64,000 nucleotides of DNA, from the NCBI GenBank assembly GCA_914767885.1, contig CAJZBQ010000043.1, forward strand, positions 682,001 through 746,000, written 5' to 3'. This DNA is from Blepharisma stoltei. Taxonomy: Eukaryota > Ciliophora > Heterotrichea > Heterotrichida > Blepharismidae. Below, one piece after another: positions 52,965 to 62,856 of this stretch (position 1 is the stretch's first letter; each line of letters starts with the position of its first letter). The notes beneath the pieces were generated by a model. The model saw nothing but the letters and a program-made list of their open reading frames with translations, made no database searches and was not told the DNA's origin. Both the position numbers and the translations under genes were made by a program.

Positions 52965-53887
52965 ATGAAACAATCCTATTATAGCCAAGGACGCATTATA
53001 AATCGTCCTGGGGTATATTTAAGACCCCCAACAATTGGATATGTTTGACACCAGAAGTTGCCAAACCACTTCCACAAGTTGAAAAACACACCTCTAAAAG
53101 AATTTGTCAACTCCGCAATTTGAGCTCCAAATGATAGCCCAGGACGATCTATAATGCGTCTTGGGGTATATGCAGCAGTAAACCAAGTTCGGTGCTCAAC
53201 TCCTTCTCGGAACCCTCTTCTCCAAGACGAATCTTATGAAACCAAATCACGGCTATCCAAAGCCCAAGTTCCTTCTTATTTAGCCGAATCAAGATGACTC
53301 GACGAAAGGCCAAAAGGAATCGCCAAAGGAGCCTATTCCTATCAGTCCCAAGGATCATTTAAAATTGGCACTGATAACAATTTACCATTTAAACCTACTA
53401 AAAAGGTGTTCTCTTGCAGAAATACGCTTAGCAGGCCAGAAGTCCCAGTTGCGATAAAAGCGCGGCCTCAAACTCCATCTAGAAATCCTTTATTTTTGGG
53501 TGATGAAGAAGCTCCTCCACAGAGCTCAAGGAAAAAACTGATAAACCCTGATCCTCCATGTCTATATGATGATGTTGCAAATAATTCAGAAAATAGCCAA
53601 AGAACTCGTAGGACGAGCTAGTAAAAAATATTTAGTGACCGACGAAATTCAAGTAAATAGGCTGGCTTGGAAAGGACAATTTGGATTTATAATAGAGGAA
53701 AATAGTAATTTAAAGAAAATTGTATAGTGTTTTTGAACAAAATAATAAATATGATCCATTTGGAAGCCACAAAAAGCATAACCCTAAACCAAGAGAATCA
53801 TTAAAAAAGGTATTAGCTTATGATTATGCTCTGCCTTATAGGGAAGATAAAATTACAACTAAGCCTTGGAATGAAGTTGCTTATTAG
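52965..53887 (+). CDS. Unrecognised basic, proline/serine-rich protein
   Basis: MKQSYY, IES, AAVNQVRCSTPSRNPLLQD, SRWLDERPKGIAKGAYSYQS (W from TGA), RPEVPVAIKARPQTPSRNPL, second IES, YSVFEQNNKYDPFGSHKKHN, PRESLKKVLAYDYALPYRED, stop. Repeated TPSRNPL suggests phospho-sites. Probably disordered and possibly ciliary or cytoskeletal (inference). About 209 aa. Confidence 0.6.
52982..53170. mobile_element. IES with inverted-repeat ends (189 bp)
   Basis: Arms GGACGCATTATAAATCGTCC / GGACGAT.TATAATGCGTC near both ends, TA flanks. Removal joins MKQSYY to AAVNQVRC. The spacer of about 110 bp is unrelated to other elements here. Confidence 0.75.
53621..53724. mobile_element. TA-bounded IES (104 bp)
   Basis: Removal converts the TAG after SQRTRRTS into RRTS-YSVFEQNNKYD, in frame. 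Confidence 0.6.
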
Positions 53888-54229
53888 GTAGATTATAAAT
53901 TAAATCCTTTTAAATTGAAATTTAATTATACTGCCATAATTACTGATAAGGATATTGATTAATTAGTGATTGGAAATATACTATATTAAATAAAGCTTAT
54001 ATTTTACATTAGCTCCAAATCAATATACAGTATTTTTCTATGGACAAATACTTTAATTATTTGGCTGAAACAAGCTGGTGCTGATAAAAAATGAATTAGG
54101 CAAACTTCTTATTATAAATGCCAATACTTCCCGAGCAGTAAGCTTTATTTATAATTTTTCTTTTTCTAAACTTAGCAGACCAATTAAAAATTATTACCTT
54201 TTTCTATAAGAAAAATAATATATAGTTTA
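53888..54229. other. Intergenic, AT-rich
   Basis: Nothing recognised. Confidence 0.5.
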
Positions 54230-55475
54230 ATGGATATGGAAAATTCAGCAATACTAAATGATAAATACTCATCAGAAATTCCAAAAAAAAGCATAAAAGA
54301 ACTTGAAGCAATAAGAAATGCAAATGAACAAAACGAAAATTATATAGAGGCTTGAAAAACACATAAAGCTATATTAGAGCGAATAAAAGAAGAAAATAGA
54401 AAGCATGAGGAAACGTTAATAGAGCAACAAGAAATAAATCATTATGAAATGATAGTTGATTTTAAATCAGAATACGCTTTATTTAGAGATCGTTGAAATG
54501 AATTAATTTCAGAGAATTATAAAAAATTCAAAGACGCAAGAGATAAAGCCAAATCAGATTTCGAAAAAGAGCTCCAATCAGCCAAAGAGCAACTAGAAAA
54601 ATCTATACAAATTATGCCCATTTTTTCTGCGGAATTAACAACTTTAAAAAATATTCAAAATGAAATGGCCAGAAATAAAGAATATGAAATGGCAGATATC
54701 ATAAAACTGTATTTAATTGAGTTTGAAAATGAAGAGAAAAGAAACTGAAAAATGATCAGGGAAGAAGAAATTAAAATTAAATTAGATGAGATGAAAGCTA
54801 AACATAAAATTGGCATGAAAAATATCGATTTTTTAGAAAAGACTGAAATGGAAAAATTAAAGAGTCAAAGATATAAAGAAAGGATAGATTTAATAAATAA
54901 ATACCATTAAAATTAGCATTACTTAGAGTATTTAGCGTGCTTCTTTGATTCTGCAGGGTGATTTAGTAATTTCACAATGGCTCACCCCAGTAGACACAAA
55001 TTTGTGGCATCACAGGGCATTTCCGTCATCACCATTTTTATCGGTTTGTCGGACTATCCTAAGCAAGTGACAGCCAGTTAGCTGCCAGATCTCACAGGCT
55101 GCGTTGCCTTGCTCAAAACTTGACTCCTGCGCGTTGTGCCGCCTGTGGGTCTCCTTCCTCGGGAGTGTCAAGCAGTAAAACCCAGTGCGCGCCAAACATC
55201 CAAGGATCAGGCCAGGAGGCTGTGAGCCCCTCCAGTTGCTTACCTTATATAGCTGGATAAGGTCTCACTGGGAAAACTGAACCCTATAAACCTCGGAGAG
55301 GAATTATCTTGACGACTCCATTTTATTATTTAAAAGTAAATATCAAAAAGCCAAAGGAATTTATGAAAATGCACACAGATTAATAGCTTTAGAAAGCTTT
55401 AACAAAAATCAATGCACTCTTGCTCTTGGTTATATAGCAGCAATATTTTTAATTATTTTTATCTTGAATCTTTAA
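54230..55475 (+). CDS. Coiled-coil protein with C-terminal membrane anchor
   Basis: MDMENSAILNDKYSSEIPKK, then about 200 residues of coiled coil (KTHKAILERIKEENRKHEET, DKAKSDFEKELQSAKEQLEK, EFENEEKRNWKMIREEEIKI) with three Trp from TGA, so it is invisible with the standard code. After removal of R9 the frame runs ERIDLINKY-QKAKGIYENAH and ends in a hydrophobic tail LALGYIAAIFLIIFILNL. About 268 aa; tail-anchored tether is inferred. Confidence 0.7.
54904..55342 (+). mobile_element. Retroposon R9 in a coding exon (about 439 bp)
   Basis: GC-rich insert with tail GACGACTCCATTTTATTATTT. Flanks ATTTAATAAATAAATA and ATTTAAAAGTAAATA look like an imperfect target duplication. TA-to-TA removal joins LINKY to QKAKGIYENA in frame and exposes the membrane anchor. 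Confidence 0.7.
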
Positions 55476-55497
55476 TGATGTTAGCAAATTTTTTTAT

Positions 55498-56463
55498 TTA
55501 CATTAAATCTGACAGTTTAATTCTTCTAAATTTATTCAGCTGCATAGATAAAGTGCCTATTTGCTTTTTCGCTTCAACCTCTATAAATTTTTTCATATCC
55601 ATTTTCGGCTTGTGGCTAGGCTTTACAACGCCTTCGTGATAGTCTTTCATCTTATCAATTTTAGCATATTCTCGTTTACGGTTCCTTCTGTTAGGCGTCA
55701 TATCCCTGAATAAAAACCGGTCTGGGGTTAATTTAGGGGTTAGTCCTTGATACCCTATAGAGCTTCTTTTACTTATGTGTGTAGAATCGCAAGTTTCGTG
55801 CCAAGAGTTCTCATGCCTAATCGATATAGATTTAGCTTCAAAACTAGATTTTGGGTCAATTCCTAATGGAGAAATTGATCGTATCGGACTTGTTGTCGAT
55901 CTTTTTTTTATATGCTTTATTGTGATAACCGGATTTTGTATCGGTGGAGGCTCTCCGACTAAATGCACTACTATTCCTCCTTCTTTAAGGAGCATAGGCG
56001 GAGACAATTTTCTCTTTTTTCTTCAGTCATGTGAAAAATATGTAGATCTTGAGCCTTGTTTATAATGCTCTCCACTCCCAGCTTGTGTTTCTCCATCTTT
56101 CATTTCAGCGTTTGGCTTTTTTAATAGTTTATGAACATTTGTCAAGTCAACGTCAATTGCATTGTCTATCCCATTCTGGATCCCAATATCTCTGTATTCA
56201 ATTTCTCTCATTTTAGGCTTAGAATTTGTAGGGTCAGGGGTTAATGATTTCTTATTTTTTTGCTTTCGCTTGGCTAATTCTTTAAGGTACTCAATTTCGG
56301 CATTTTGGTAACGGAGCAACCCTTTGATTTCTTCTTCTCTGTCAGATTTTTCCCTAAGCTTCCTTTCGCTGAGTAGCCGGAGCTTGGTTTCACGGATTAA
56401 ACTGGCTTGCTGCTTTTTATAGTCAAGATTACTGAAGCTTACTAATGGAGAGGGCCCAAACAT
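55498..56463 (-). CDS. Unrecognised basic protein with helical N-terminus
   Basis: MFGPSPLVSFSNLDYKKQQA, coiled region with KLRLLSERKLREKSDREEEI, then a disordered middle (THISKRSSIGYQGLTPKL) and a basic end (KPKMDMKKFIEVEAKKQIG). Continuous only with TGA as Trp (HD-W-RKKR). About 321 aa. Possibly cytoskeletal (inference). Confidence 0.65.
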
Positions 56464-56794
56464 GAAGCTAGAGCAATTTAATTAATTTTGTTAAAAATAT
56501 AGCAAAAATTCATAATTTTATATTATAAATAAATACAACATCATTTATATATCTCTTATTATGACTTAACTATAATTATACATAGTTTATTGCACATCCC
56601 CAACGCCACAGAGATTAGGCATTTGCCCATCTCTTATTCGTCCTGTGGGCGACATCACGAGCCATTTGATTGAGTTCTTAAGCTTTCCAATGAAGCCATT
56701 ACCTATTAGGGCTCTAATTATTATAGTTTTGCGTAAAATTTTGCTAAATAAATCCTTTCCATTTTTCAATTTCTCATTCAGTTATAATTTTACC
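56464..56794. other. Divergent intergenic region
   Basis: Open plus-strand frame upstream of the actin ATG, but without recognisable protein; promoter region of both neighbours. Confidence 0.5.
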
Positions 56795-57928
56795 ATGGAC
56801 AGCAACTCTCCTAAGCCAGTAGTTATCGACAACGGGACTGGCTTTATCAAAGCAGGACTTGCAGACGAAGACTGCCCTCGTGTTATTCAGCCCACTTTAA
56901 TCGGTGTTCCCAAATATCCAGGAATTATGGTCGGAATGGACCAAAAAGATCATTACATCGGAACTGAAGCAGTCGAAAAAGTCGAGTTCCTCAATATGTC
57001 AGATCCTATCAAAAACGGCTACATAGAGAACTGGGACGACATGGCAAAAATCTGGAGCCAAATCTTCCAAGAACTTAATGTATCCTCCAAGGAAAATCCC
57101 TTATTTTTCGCAGACACTCCTCTCACACCTCGTTCTTCACGTGAAAAAATGGCTGAAGTCATGTTCGAGACCTTTGAATGCCCTTCTCTTTATATGTACA
57201 CCACATCTGTGCTTTCCTTATTTGCCTCAGGCCGCACTACAGGATTAGTTGTAGACTCAGGAGAAGGAAGAACCCATGCTGTCCCTGTTTATGAAGGTTT
57301 CGCTTTGCCTCATGGAATATTAAGGCTTAATGTGGCAGGGAGAGATCTTACAGATTATTTGCTCAAGCATTATATTGAGTATAACCAGACCCACGATTTC
57401 ACATCTTTGACATACCAAAAACTTGTAGTGGATATAAAAGAAAAGCACTGCATGGTCGCATATGATTTTGACACTCTTTTGAAAAATGCAGCTGAAAATG
57501 GAGGGGAAAGGGAAGAATACCATTTGCCTGATAACTCAGTGATGATTATTGGGAGGGAAAAGTTCATTATACCAGAAGCTATGTTCCAGCCTGGAATGAT
57601 AGGAAAAGACTCAGCAGGGATTGCAGATACTGTTTTTAAGGCAGTTTCTAATTGTGACGCGAATATTAGGAAAGAGCTATATGAAAACATTTTATTAGCA
57701 GGAGGAAATTGTATGCTGAAGAGGCTTAAGGAGAGGTTGCAGAAGGACGTAAAAGCGCTTGCACCAAGCACAATTAATATTGAGGTAGCTGCGCCACCTG
57801 AGAGAGGGTATTCAGCTTGGCTTGGAGGGTCGATTTTATCACATTTGCCATCGTTTAAGCCGATGTTTATTACAAAAGCGGAGTATTTGGATCAAGGCGC
57901 GCTGGTAGTTTATAGAAAATGCTTTTAA
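56795..57928 (+). CDS. Divergent actin / actin-like protein
   Basis: 377 aa, no IES. MDSNSPKPVVIDNGTGFIKA, GLADEDCPRVIQPTLIGVPK, GMDQKDHYIGTEAVEK, NGYIENWDDMAKIWSQIF, TTGLVVDSGEGRTHAVPVYE, GFALPHGILRLNVAGRDLTD, ILLAGGNCMLKRLKERLQKD, PPERGYSAWLGGSIL, ending VVYRKCF as conventional actin does. Nucleotide-binding motifs are present but with changes (DSGEGRTH for DSGDGVTH, AGGN for GGTT), so a divergent actin or orphan Arp. Confidence 0.85.
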   Translation: MDSNSPKPVVIDNGTGFIKAGLADEDCPRVIQPTLIGVPKYPGIMVGMDQKDHYIGTEAVEKVEFLNMSDPIKNGYIENWDDMAKIWSQIFQELNVSSKENPLFFADTPLTPRSSREKMAEVMFETFECPSLYMYTTSVLSLFASGRTTGLVVDSGEGRTHAVPVYEGFALPHGILRLNVAGRDLTDYLLKHYIEYNQTHDFTSLTYQKLVVDIKEKHCMVAYDFDTLLKNAAENGGEREEYHLPDNSVMIIGREKFIIPEAMFQPGMIGKDSAGIADTVFKAVSNCDANIRKELYENILLAGGNCMLKRLKERLQKDVKALAPSTINIEVAAPPERGYSAWLGGSILSHLPSFKPMFITKAEYLDQGALVVYRKCF

Positions 57929-57973
57929 TATAAAATTAAATAAGACTTTTTTAAGAAAAAATTTATTAAAAAG

Positions 57974-58046
57974 TACAAGTGGTGGGGATTGAACCCACGA
58001 CCTTCTGCGTGTGAGGCAGATGTGATAACCACTACACTACACTTGC
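57974..58046 (-). tRNA. tRNA-Val (anticodon CAC)
   Basis: 73 nt. Acceptor GCAAGTG/CACTTGT, D arm GTGTAGTGGTTATCAC, anticodon arm TCTGC CTCACAC GCAGA with anticodon CAC, T arm GTGGG TTCAATC CCCAC, discriminator A. No intron. The first acceptor pair is a G-U. Confidence 0.95.
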
Positions 58047-58189
58047 GCTTATATCTTCAAAATTTTTCCTCAATAAATACGGTATTTTATCAAAATAATT
58101 TAATTGATATTAAGATTTACTACTCTCTTTGCTATTTTTTTCATATATTCGCATTAATTTTGATGTAAAATTGCTATATTAACTTGTAA

Positions 58190-59381
58190 CTACAGAAAAA
58201 AATAGCTAGCTCCTCCTCTGTGAGGGAACAAAAATATGCTCGCTCACAAAGGGTTAATTTTGTTTATATATTTTATAGTAATTTTTTTGAAATTAAAAAA
58301 CCCCAATTCTCAAAGATTTTTAAATATTAATTTCTTTATGTTTTTAAAATGCAAACTGTTTAAAATTAAATATAATTCAATATAATAATTATCACTAATA
58401 TCAAAATTTTTCTATTAATTTTTTTTCCCTTACGGAGGATGGGTGCTTTTACCCAAAATTAGAGATTTTTCCAATGGCTTTTTTTTCTATCACGGAGGGG
58501 GAGCAAGATACTATAGCTGGAGAATGGAAGCTTGGATCAGCCTTATCCCATCCCTCCAAAAAATTGGTCGGCATTACTTCCACTTTGGGTAAAACTGCAT
58601 GATTATTGTTTGTGCTTGATTCGAAGTCGAAATCAGAAGCCTTCCTCAGCCCGCTTGATTCATATTTCTTGACGCTCAATAAACTTTCATCCTTCACATC
58701 TTGTATAGCTGGCTGCGAAATCTGCAGAATTTCATCCACGTAATAATTATAGTCCTGTATTTTGGAATCCCCAGGCACTCCCACCAGTTTTCCAAGTTCT
58801 TTGAATTTATTATTGATATCTTTGGCATTGATGCTCATCAGAGGCTTGATTGTTTCAGCCCAAGAGCTATATTCATCCATATAATCTGCTGATTTTGACG
58901 ATAAATAAGCTTTATAAGGCGCGATGTCTTCGTTTAATTGATTTTTAACCGCAAAAGCTACATTTAGCAGCAGGTTTTGGATAGGCATAGTGTTTTCTTT
59001 TCAGTTGTACCGGTCAAGCGCAATGGCTCAAGACACGACTTCGAGCTCGTTTAATGTCAATTCTTGGAGGACTTCGTTTAAAATCCTGAATAAAAGCTGG
59101 GAACTGATTTCACCAGACGATGACAGATTGCTGGAAATCCTTCGAATTAGAAGTTGGCTCTGCTGAGAAACCCCAGTATTTAAGAAGGAAGCTCGCAAAT
59201 TATTGTAAACTTCTAGCAAATCACTTTGATGTTTTGGTTTTTCTATTGCTTTTTCTTGCTTTGTGGTGGGATTTTGGGATTTAGAGAGCTCACTAAGATC
59301 TGAGTCTGGTTTTGATTTTTTCTCTGGAAGCTTTGGAGGACGTCCGCGCTTGCTGCGTTTTTTGGGAAGCTGGTCTGACAT
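58190..59381 (-). CDS. AT-hook protein, probable chromatin factor
   Basis: Starts MSDQLPKKRSKRGRPPKLPE with an AT-hook (RGRPPK). Helical region QSDLLEVYNNLRASFLNTGV .. ISSQLLFRILNEVLQELTLN, then EVVSWAIALDRYNWKENTMP with both Trp as TGA, then a second helical part (AVKNQLNEDIAPYKAYLSSK). About 290 aa; no enzyme domain. The end (FHSPASYFFL) lies beyond a MITE-type IES. Binds AT-rich DNA by family; role unknown. Confidence 0.7.
58209..58515. mobile_element. MITE-family IES M10 near the AT-hook gene's end (307 bp)
   Basis: Left end GCTCCTCCTCTGTGAGGG, right end TATCACGGAGGGGGAGCAAG with an extra TACTATA. Removal joins DPSFHSPA to SYFFL stop. Diverged copy. Confidence 0.7.
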
Positions 59382-59845
59382 TGAGTAGGCAGCTAAATAT
59401 TATTGAAATTAGGAAATGGACATTTTGAAGACTCATAAGCCATTTAAAAGTAGCTAAATAGAAACCATTAATGACAGCAAAAATCGTTGAACTGGATAGC
59501 AGAAACTGAAATTCAGTTTCCAAGAAAAAATAAATAAAAAAATATAAATTAGTAAAAAGTAAAATCAAGCATTTAATATCCAATGAGACAGATTTTAAGC
59601 TTGCTAATAATCATTTTTAATACTCAAATAAGCATTTTCCATATATACTCTACCTCCTATTTAATAATAAAACACTTTTTGTTAAAATAAATTATTTAAA
59701 ATATTTTTTTTATTGAATAGACTAAAAATCTAATAAATTTTTAAAAAAATATTTTAAGAATTGTTGCTATCAAGTAGGGGGAATAAGAAATATCTTACAA
59801 AACCCAGGAGATAATTTACTATAAAGTGTGTCGAATAAATGTAAA
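59382..59845. other. Divergent intergenic region
   Basis: Nothing recognised; AT-rich, should hold the promoters of the AT-hook and bZIP genes. Confidence 0.5.
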
Positions 59846-61068
59846 ATGGAGTGAAATTTAGACTCCCATGTTTTAGGCGATGACATTTTTCTTTCGTTTC
59901 TCAATGTGCAAGAGCCTTTCTTTGATGCGAACCACAACTTCATAGCACCTCGGAAAGAAAAAGAAATAGAAACTCACAAACCAATTCCAGACGCCAAGAG
60001 ACTGAGAAGGCTGGCAAAAAATAGACTTTCTGCCAGAAACACGAGAAACAGGAAAAAGCAAAATCTACAGTACTTGGAATCAAGGGTCGCAAGCCTAACT
60101 GAAGAGGTGGAAAGCTTAAGGCAAGAAGCACGCGATGATGACAAAATAAGTGATGAGGTTTCAGAGCAATTAAGATCTGAGAGACAGATGAGGTTTGCCC
60201 AGCTAAAAACGCTTTTAGAAACTGAAGGACATGATGAACAAATCCAAGAAACGATAGACACACTCCGCATCAAAATGGGCGTTGATGGTGTAGAGCGTCA
60301 AGGGTACATAGAATACGTTATGCGGCAAATATCCAGCATATTCGTACCAGAACTGCTAACTTCCCCCTCTGAGCATCAAAAAAATTTCACTTGCTTAAGG
60401 GGATTTCTTTTAAAATTTTAATTTAAAGGATCCCAGTCCGAAAAAATGTTAAGAAAGATTAACTTAATTTGTAAAATATATGTTTTAAATGCAAACTGCT
60501 TAAAATTTAACAAATTATTTAGAGATTTCATTATAATAATTATTACTTATGTATCAAAATATTTTGTAAACAATTTAATGTTGCACAGAGGCTTTTTTCC
60601 CAATGTTTTGTTCGCTCACGGAGGGGAAGGGAGTAAAAAGCTTACTCAATGTTGTCTCAAACAGAGGTATTATTTTAATGATTTCCCCTTCTATAACCCC
60701 AGAGCAGCTGCAAAACGCAGAAGCCCACTTGCAAGCCATTGAAGCAAAAAAAGAATCTGGCAATATAAAAAACTAATGAATTTTTTTCGAATATGATTTT
60801 AGAAATTTTAAATAAAATACTATTACTTTTATAGGAAATAATTTATCAGATAGAAAGTTTTCACGCTTGCCCAAAAGAAGCTTACGACAGCTGCTTAAAA
60901 AATCTAAAAAGAATTCAAAAATGCTTACTCAGGAGGACTGGGCACCTCCAAAGCATAATTGATACCATTGCAACGATGCTAACACCGAGACAACAAGCAG
61001 CTCTTCTCATTAGGCTGAATGATTCTGGGGCATTATTAGATCCATTTGACAAGGGTGTTAATTACTAA
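59846..61068 (+). CDS. bZIP transcription factor
   Basis: Start ATG 59846 gives ME-W-NLDSHVLGDDIFLSFL with Trp as TGA. Basic region RLRRLAKNRLSARNTRNRKK (N..SARN.R.RKK) and leucine zipper LQYLESRVASLTEEVESLRQ follow. After two IESs the protein continues KSLLNVVSNRGIILMISPSI, TPEQLQNAEAHLQAI, ESFHACPKEAYDSCLKNLKR and TPRQQAALLIRLNDSGALLD. The last block resembles the regulatory end of ciliate and plant bZIPs (PRQ.A). About 285 aa. Confidence 0.88.
60359..60635. mobile_element. MITE-family IES M11 in the bZIP gene (277 bp)
   Basis: Left ACTTCCCCCTCTGAGCATC, right TTCGCTCACGGAGGGGAAGGGAGTA, family core between. Removal joins FVPELL to KSLLNVVS. Confidence 0.85.
60768..60852. mobile_element. TA-bounded IES in the bZIP gene (85 bp)
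   Basis: Removal joins KKESGNI to ESFHACPKEAY; without it the frame meets TAA after IKN. Confidence 0.75.
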
Positions 61069-61072
61069 TTTT

Positions 61073-61531
61073 TTAATTAGCTAAAGTAGTAGCCATAGCA
61101 TGGAGAGCTTCAAGCTTCTTATATTTGCAGTCCATGATGGTGTTGGCGGTCGCGTCGTTTGAAAAGTCGGTTTCCCAGGTAAGAAAAGTTTTATTAGTCA
61201 ATGTTTCTTTGAAAAGGCGAATTGTGTTCACGTAAGAGTAAGAGTGAGCGGCAGGGTCAGCAGTGATAAGTTCGTAAACAATTGTTCTCTTAATGTCGCT
61301 AATTTCTAGAATGTTGACTGTCCAATGAGAGCCATCTGTATAGGTCATTTGCACTGTGGCTCCAACTTTTCCAGCTTCACCTTCATGCCAAGCTACATTG
61401 GACACCCAGGATGGGCAAAGAGTATGGAAAGCTAAGCTACGAATGTGAGTCCAGACATTATCAACTGGTGCATTGAAGATAGCTGACTCAAATTGATGAC
61501 TTGCTGATACCACTAAACTTTCTGTCGCCAT
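61073..61531 (-). CDS. SRPBCC / polyketide-cyclase-like lipid-binding protein
   Basis: 152 aa, uninterrupted: VSASHQFESAIFNAPVDNVW, SWVSNVAWHEGEAGKVGATV, VNILEISDIKRTIVYELITA, LTWETDFSNDA, KYKKLEALHAMATTL. The N-terminal APVD.VW pattern, strand spacing and C-terminal helix fit the START-like/Bet v 1 fold. Ligand unknown. Its stop lies 5 bp from the convergent bZIP stop. Confidence 0.75.
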   Translation of the reverse strand: MATESLVVSASHQFESAIFNAPVDNVWTHIRSLAFHTLCPSWVSNVAWHEGEAGKVGATVQMTYTDGSHWTVNILEISDIKRTIVYELITADPAAHSYSYVNTIRLFKETLTNKTFLTWETDFSNDATANTIMDCKYKKLEALHAMATTLAN

Positions 61532-61657
61532 TATTATTTATTAGGAATCCTTGTGATGGATAATGTTTGCTTATTATACTGCCCATAGCTAGTTTTCTAT
61601 ACAACAGTCACAAATTCTCATGTTCAACTTAACTTACCTATTATTGAAATCTTTAAA

Positions 61658-62824
61658 TTAGCTATCCTGCTCCTCTTCTTCAATATCATTATGACTTAAA
61701 ATCAAATCAATCCTGTCCAGCTGCAAAATCTTGGAAAACCTTTTCTCAAACTTCACCAGGATATCTTGGTCGTCCAAGCTGTCTTCCAGCTTTACCTTAC
61801 TCCATAGCAAAAACTGGTAGCTTTTGTCAAGTCCCATTTCTTGTCCATCACAAAACGCGTTCCAAATTTCTTCTTTTTCTTTAAACTCATTAGGTCTAAA
61901 CAAATAAGGAGGAAAAGATGTGCTGTGATAAAACTCCTGGATGTCAGGATAATACAGTTCGTTATAATTTGAAGTCGTATCGTCTAAATTTAGCAGCAAA
62001 ATTCCTCCGCTGGTTAATGCGTCAGCTACAACTCCTCGGACTGCTGATCTGACGCTTTCTTTTCCTTCTTCTTTTTTCATCTGGGCTAAGCCTTTGAGAT
62101 CAAGCTCAAAAACTTGCTTGTTGAGCCTTCGCAAAGCGTCAAAAATTTCGCTTTTTTTCAGGAAGGACTGTTGGGTCGTTAGAATTATCCCAATTCTGCC
62201 AGAGGAGTCGACTTTAGCTAAGGCCTCGCCGAGTTTTTGTAGGTTGGGAATTCTGTGGAGCTTGACTTCAGTTTTTTGGAGGTCAAGCCTTTTTATGGTC
62301 TTTTTCTTGTGAGATTCTTGGAGCTTGATTTCTTCTTGGAGTTGCTCTTCTTCTAAAAAAGGATTTACGGCGAGATCTTTGTGCAGATAATAATTGGCGT
62401 TGAAAAGTCCTTGCAGCTTGAACCCATTACTATGAGAAAAACTCCCAGAGCCTTCCATGCGGTCTTGTTTCCATTCTCCTTCATATTTTCTCCCATCTTT
62501 CCATTGATAAGTTCCTTGTCCGTGGCGTTTATCATTGTGCATTTTGCCTTGATATAAGTCTCCGTTAGGAAAAATGCACAGTCCTTGGCCAGTTCTCTTA
62601 TCATTTTTCCATTCCCCTTCATATTTGCATAAAACCTCTGAAGCATTCGTCATGAATAGCTGAATCCCAAAGCCATGCCTTACTTTTCTAAGCGTGGCTT
62701 TCTCTTCAGGTGTTAAATTTTCTTCTAGTGCAATATCTCCTGATGGCTTTATGTAGCCGACTTCTCCATAATAAATGCTTTGATCTTTTAGCTGGAAGCA
62801 TTTTCAGTTACTTTTAGCAAACAT
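61658..62824 (-). CDS. MORN-repeat protein
   Basis: Start ATG 62824 gives MFAKSNWKCFQLKDQSIYYG (W from TGA), then MORN repeats: YEGEWKNDKRTGQGLCIFPN, YQGKMHNDKRHGQGTYQW, YEGEWKQDRMEGSGSFSHSN. A long C-terminal part follows (RIGIILTTQQSFLKKSEIFD .. GGILLLNLDDTTSNYNELYY), which resembles a nucleoside-kinase/adenylate-kinase-like fold only weakly. About 388 aa. MORN proteins often sit at membranes or cilia. Confidence 0.85.
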
Positions 62825-62856
62825 TTAAATATTAATATTCTAAGTAGTCCTTAAAG

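Noticed and set aside
59293-59583. Several other open frames opposite to or overlapping the bZIP, AT-hook, actin and ACAD8 genes
   Set aside because: They are antisense or out-of-frame shadows with no domain, start context or conserved pattern.
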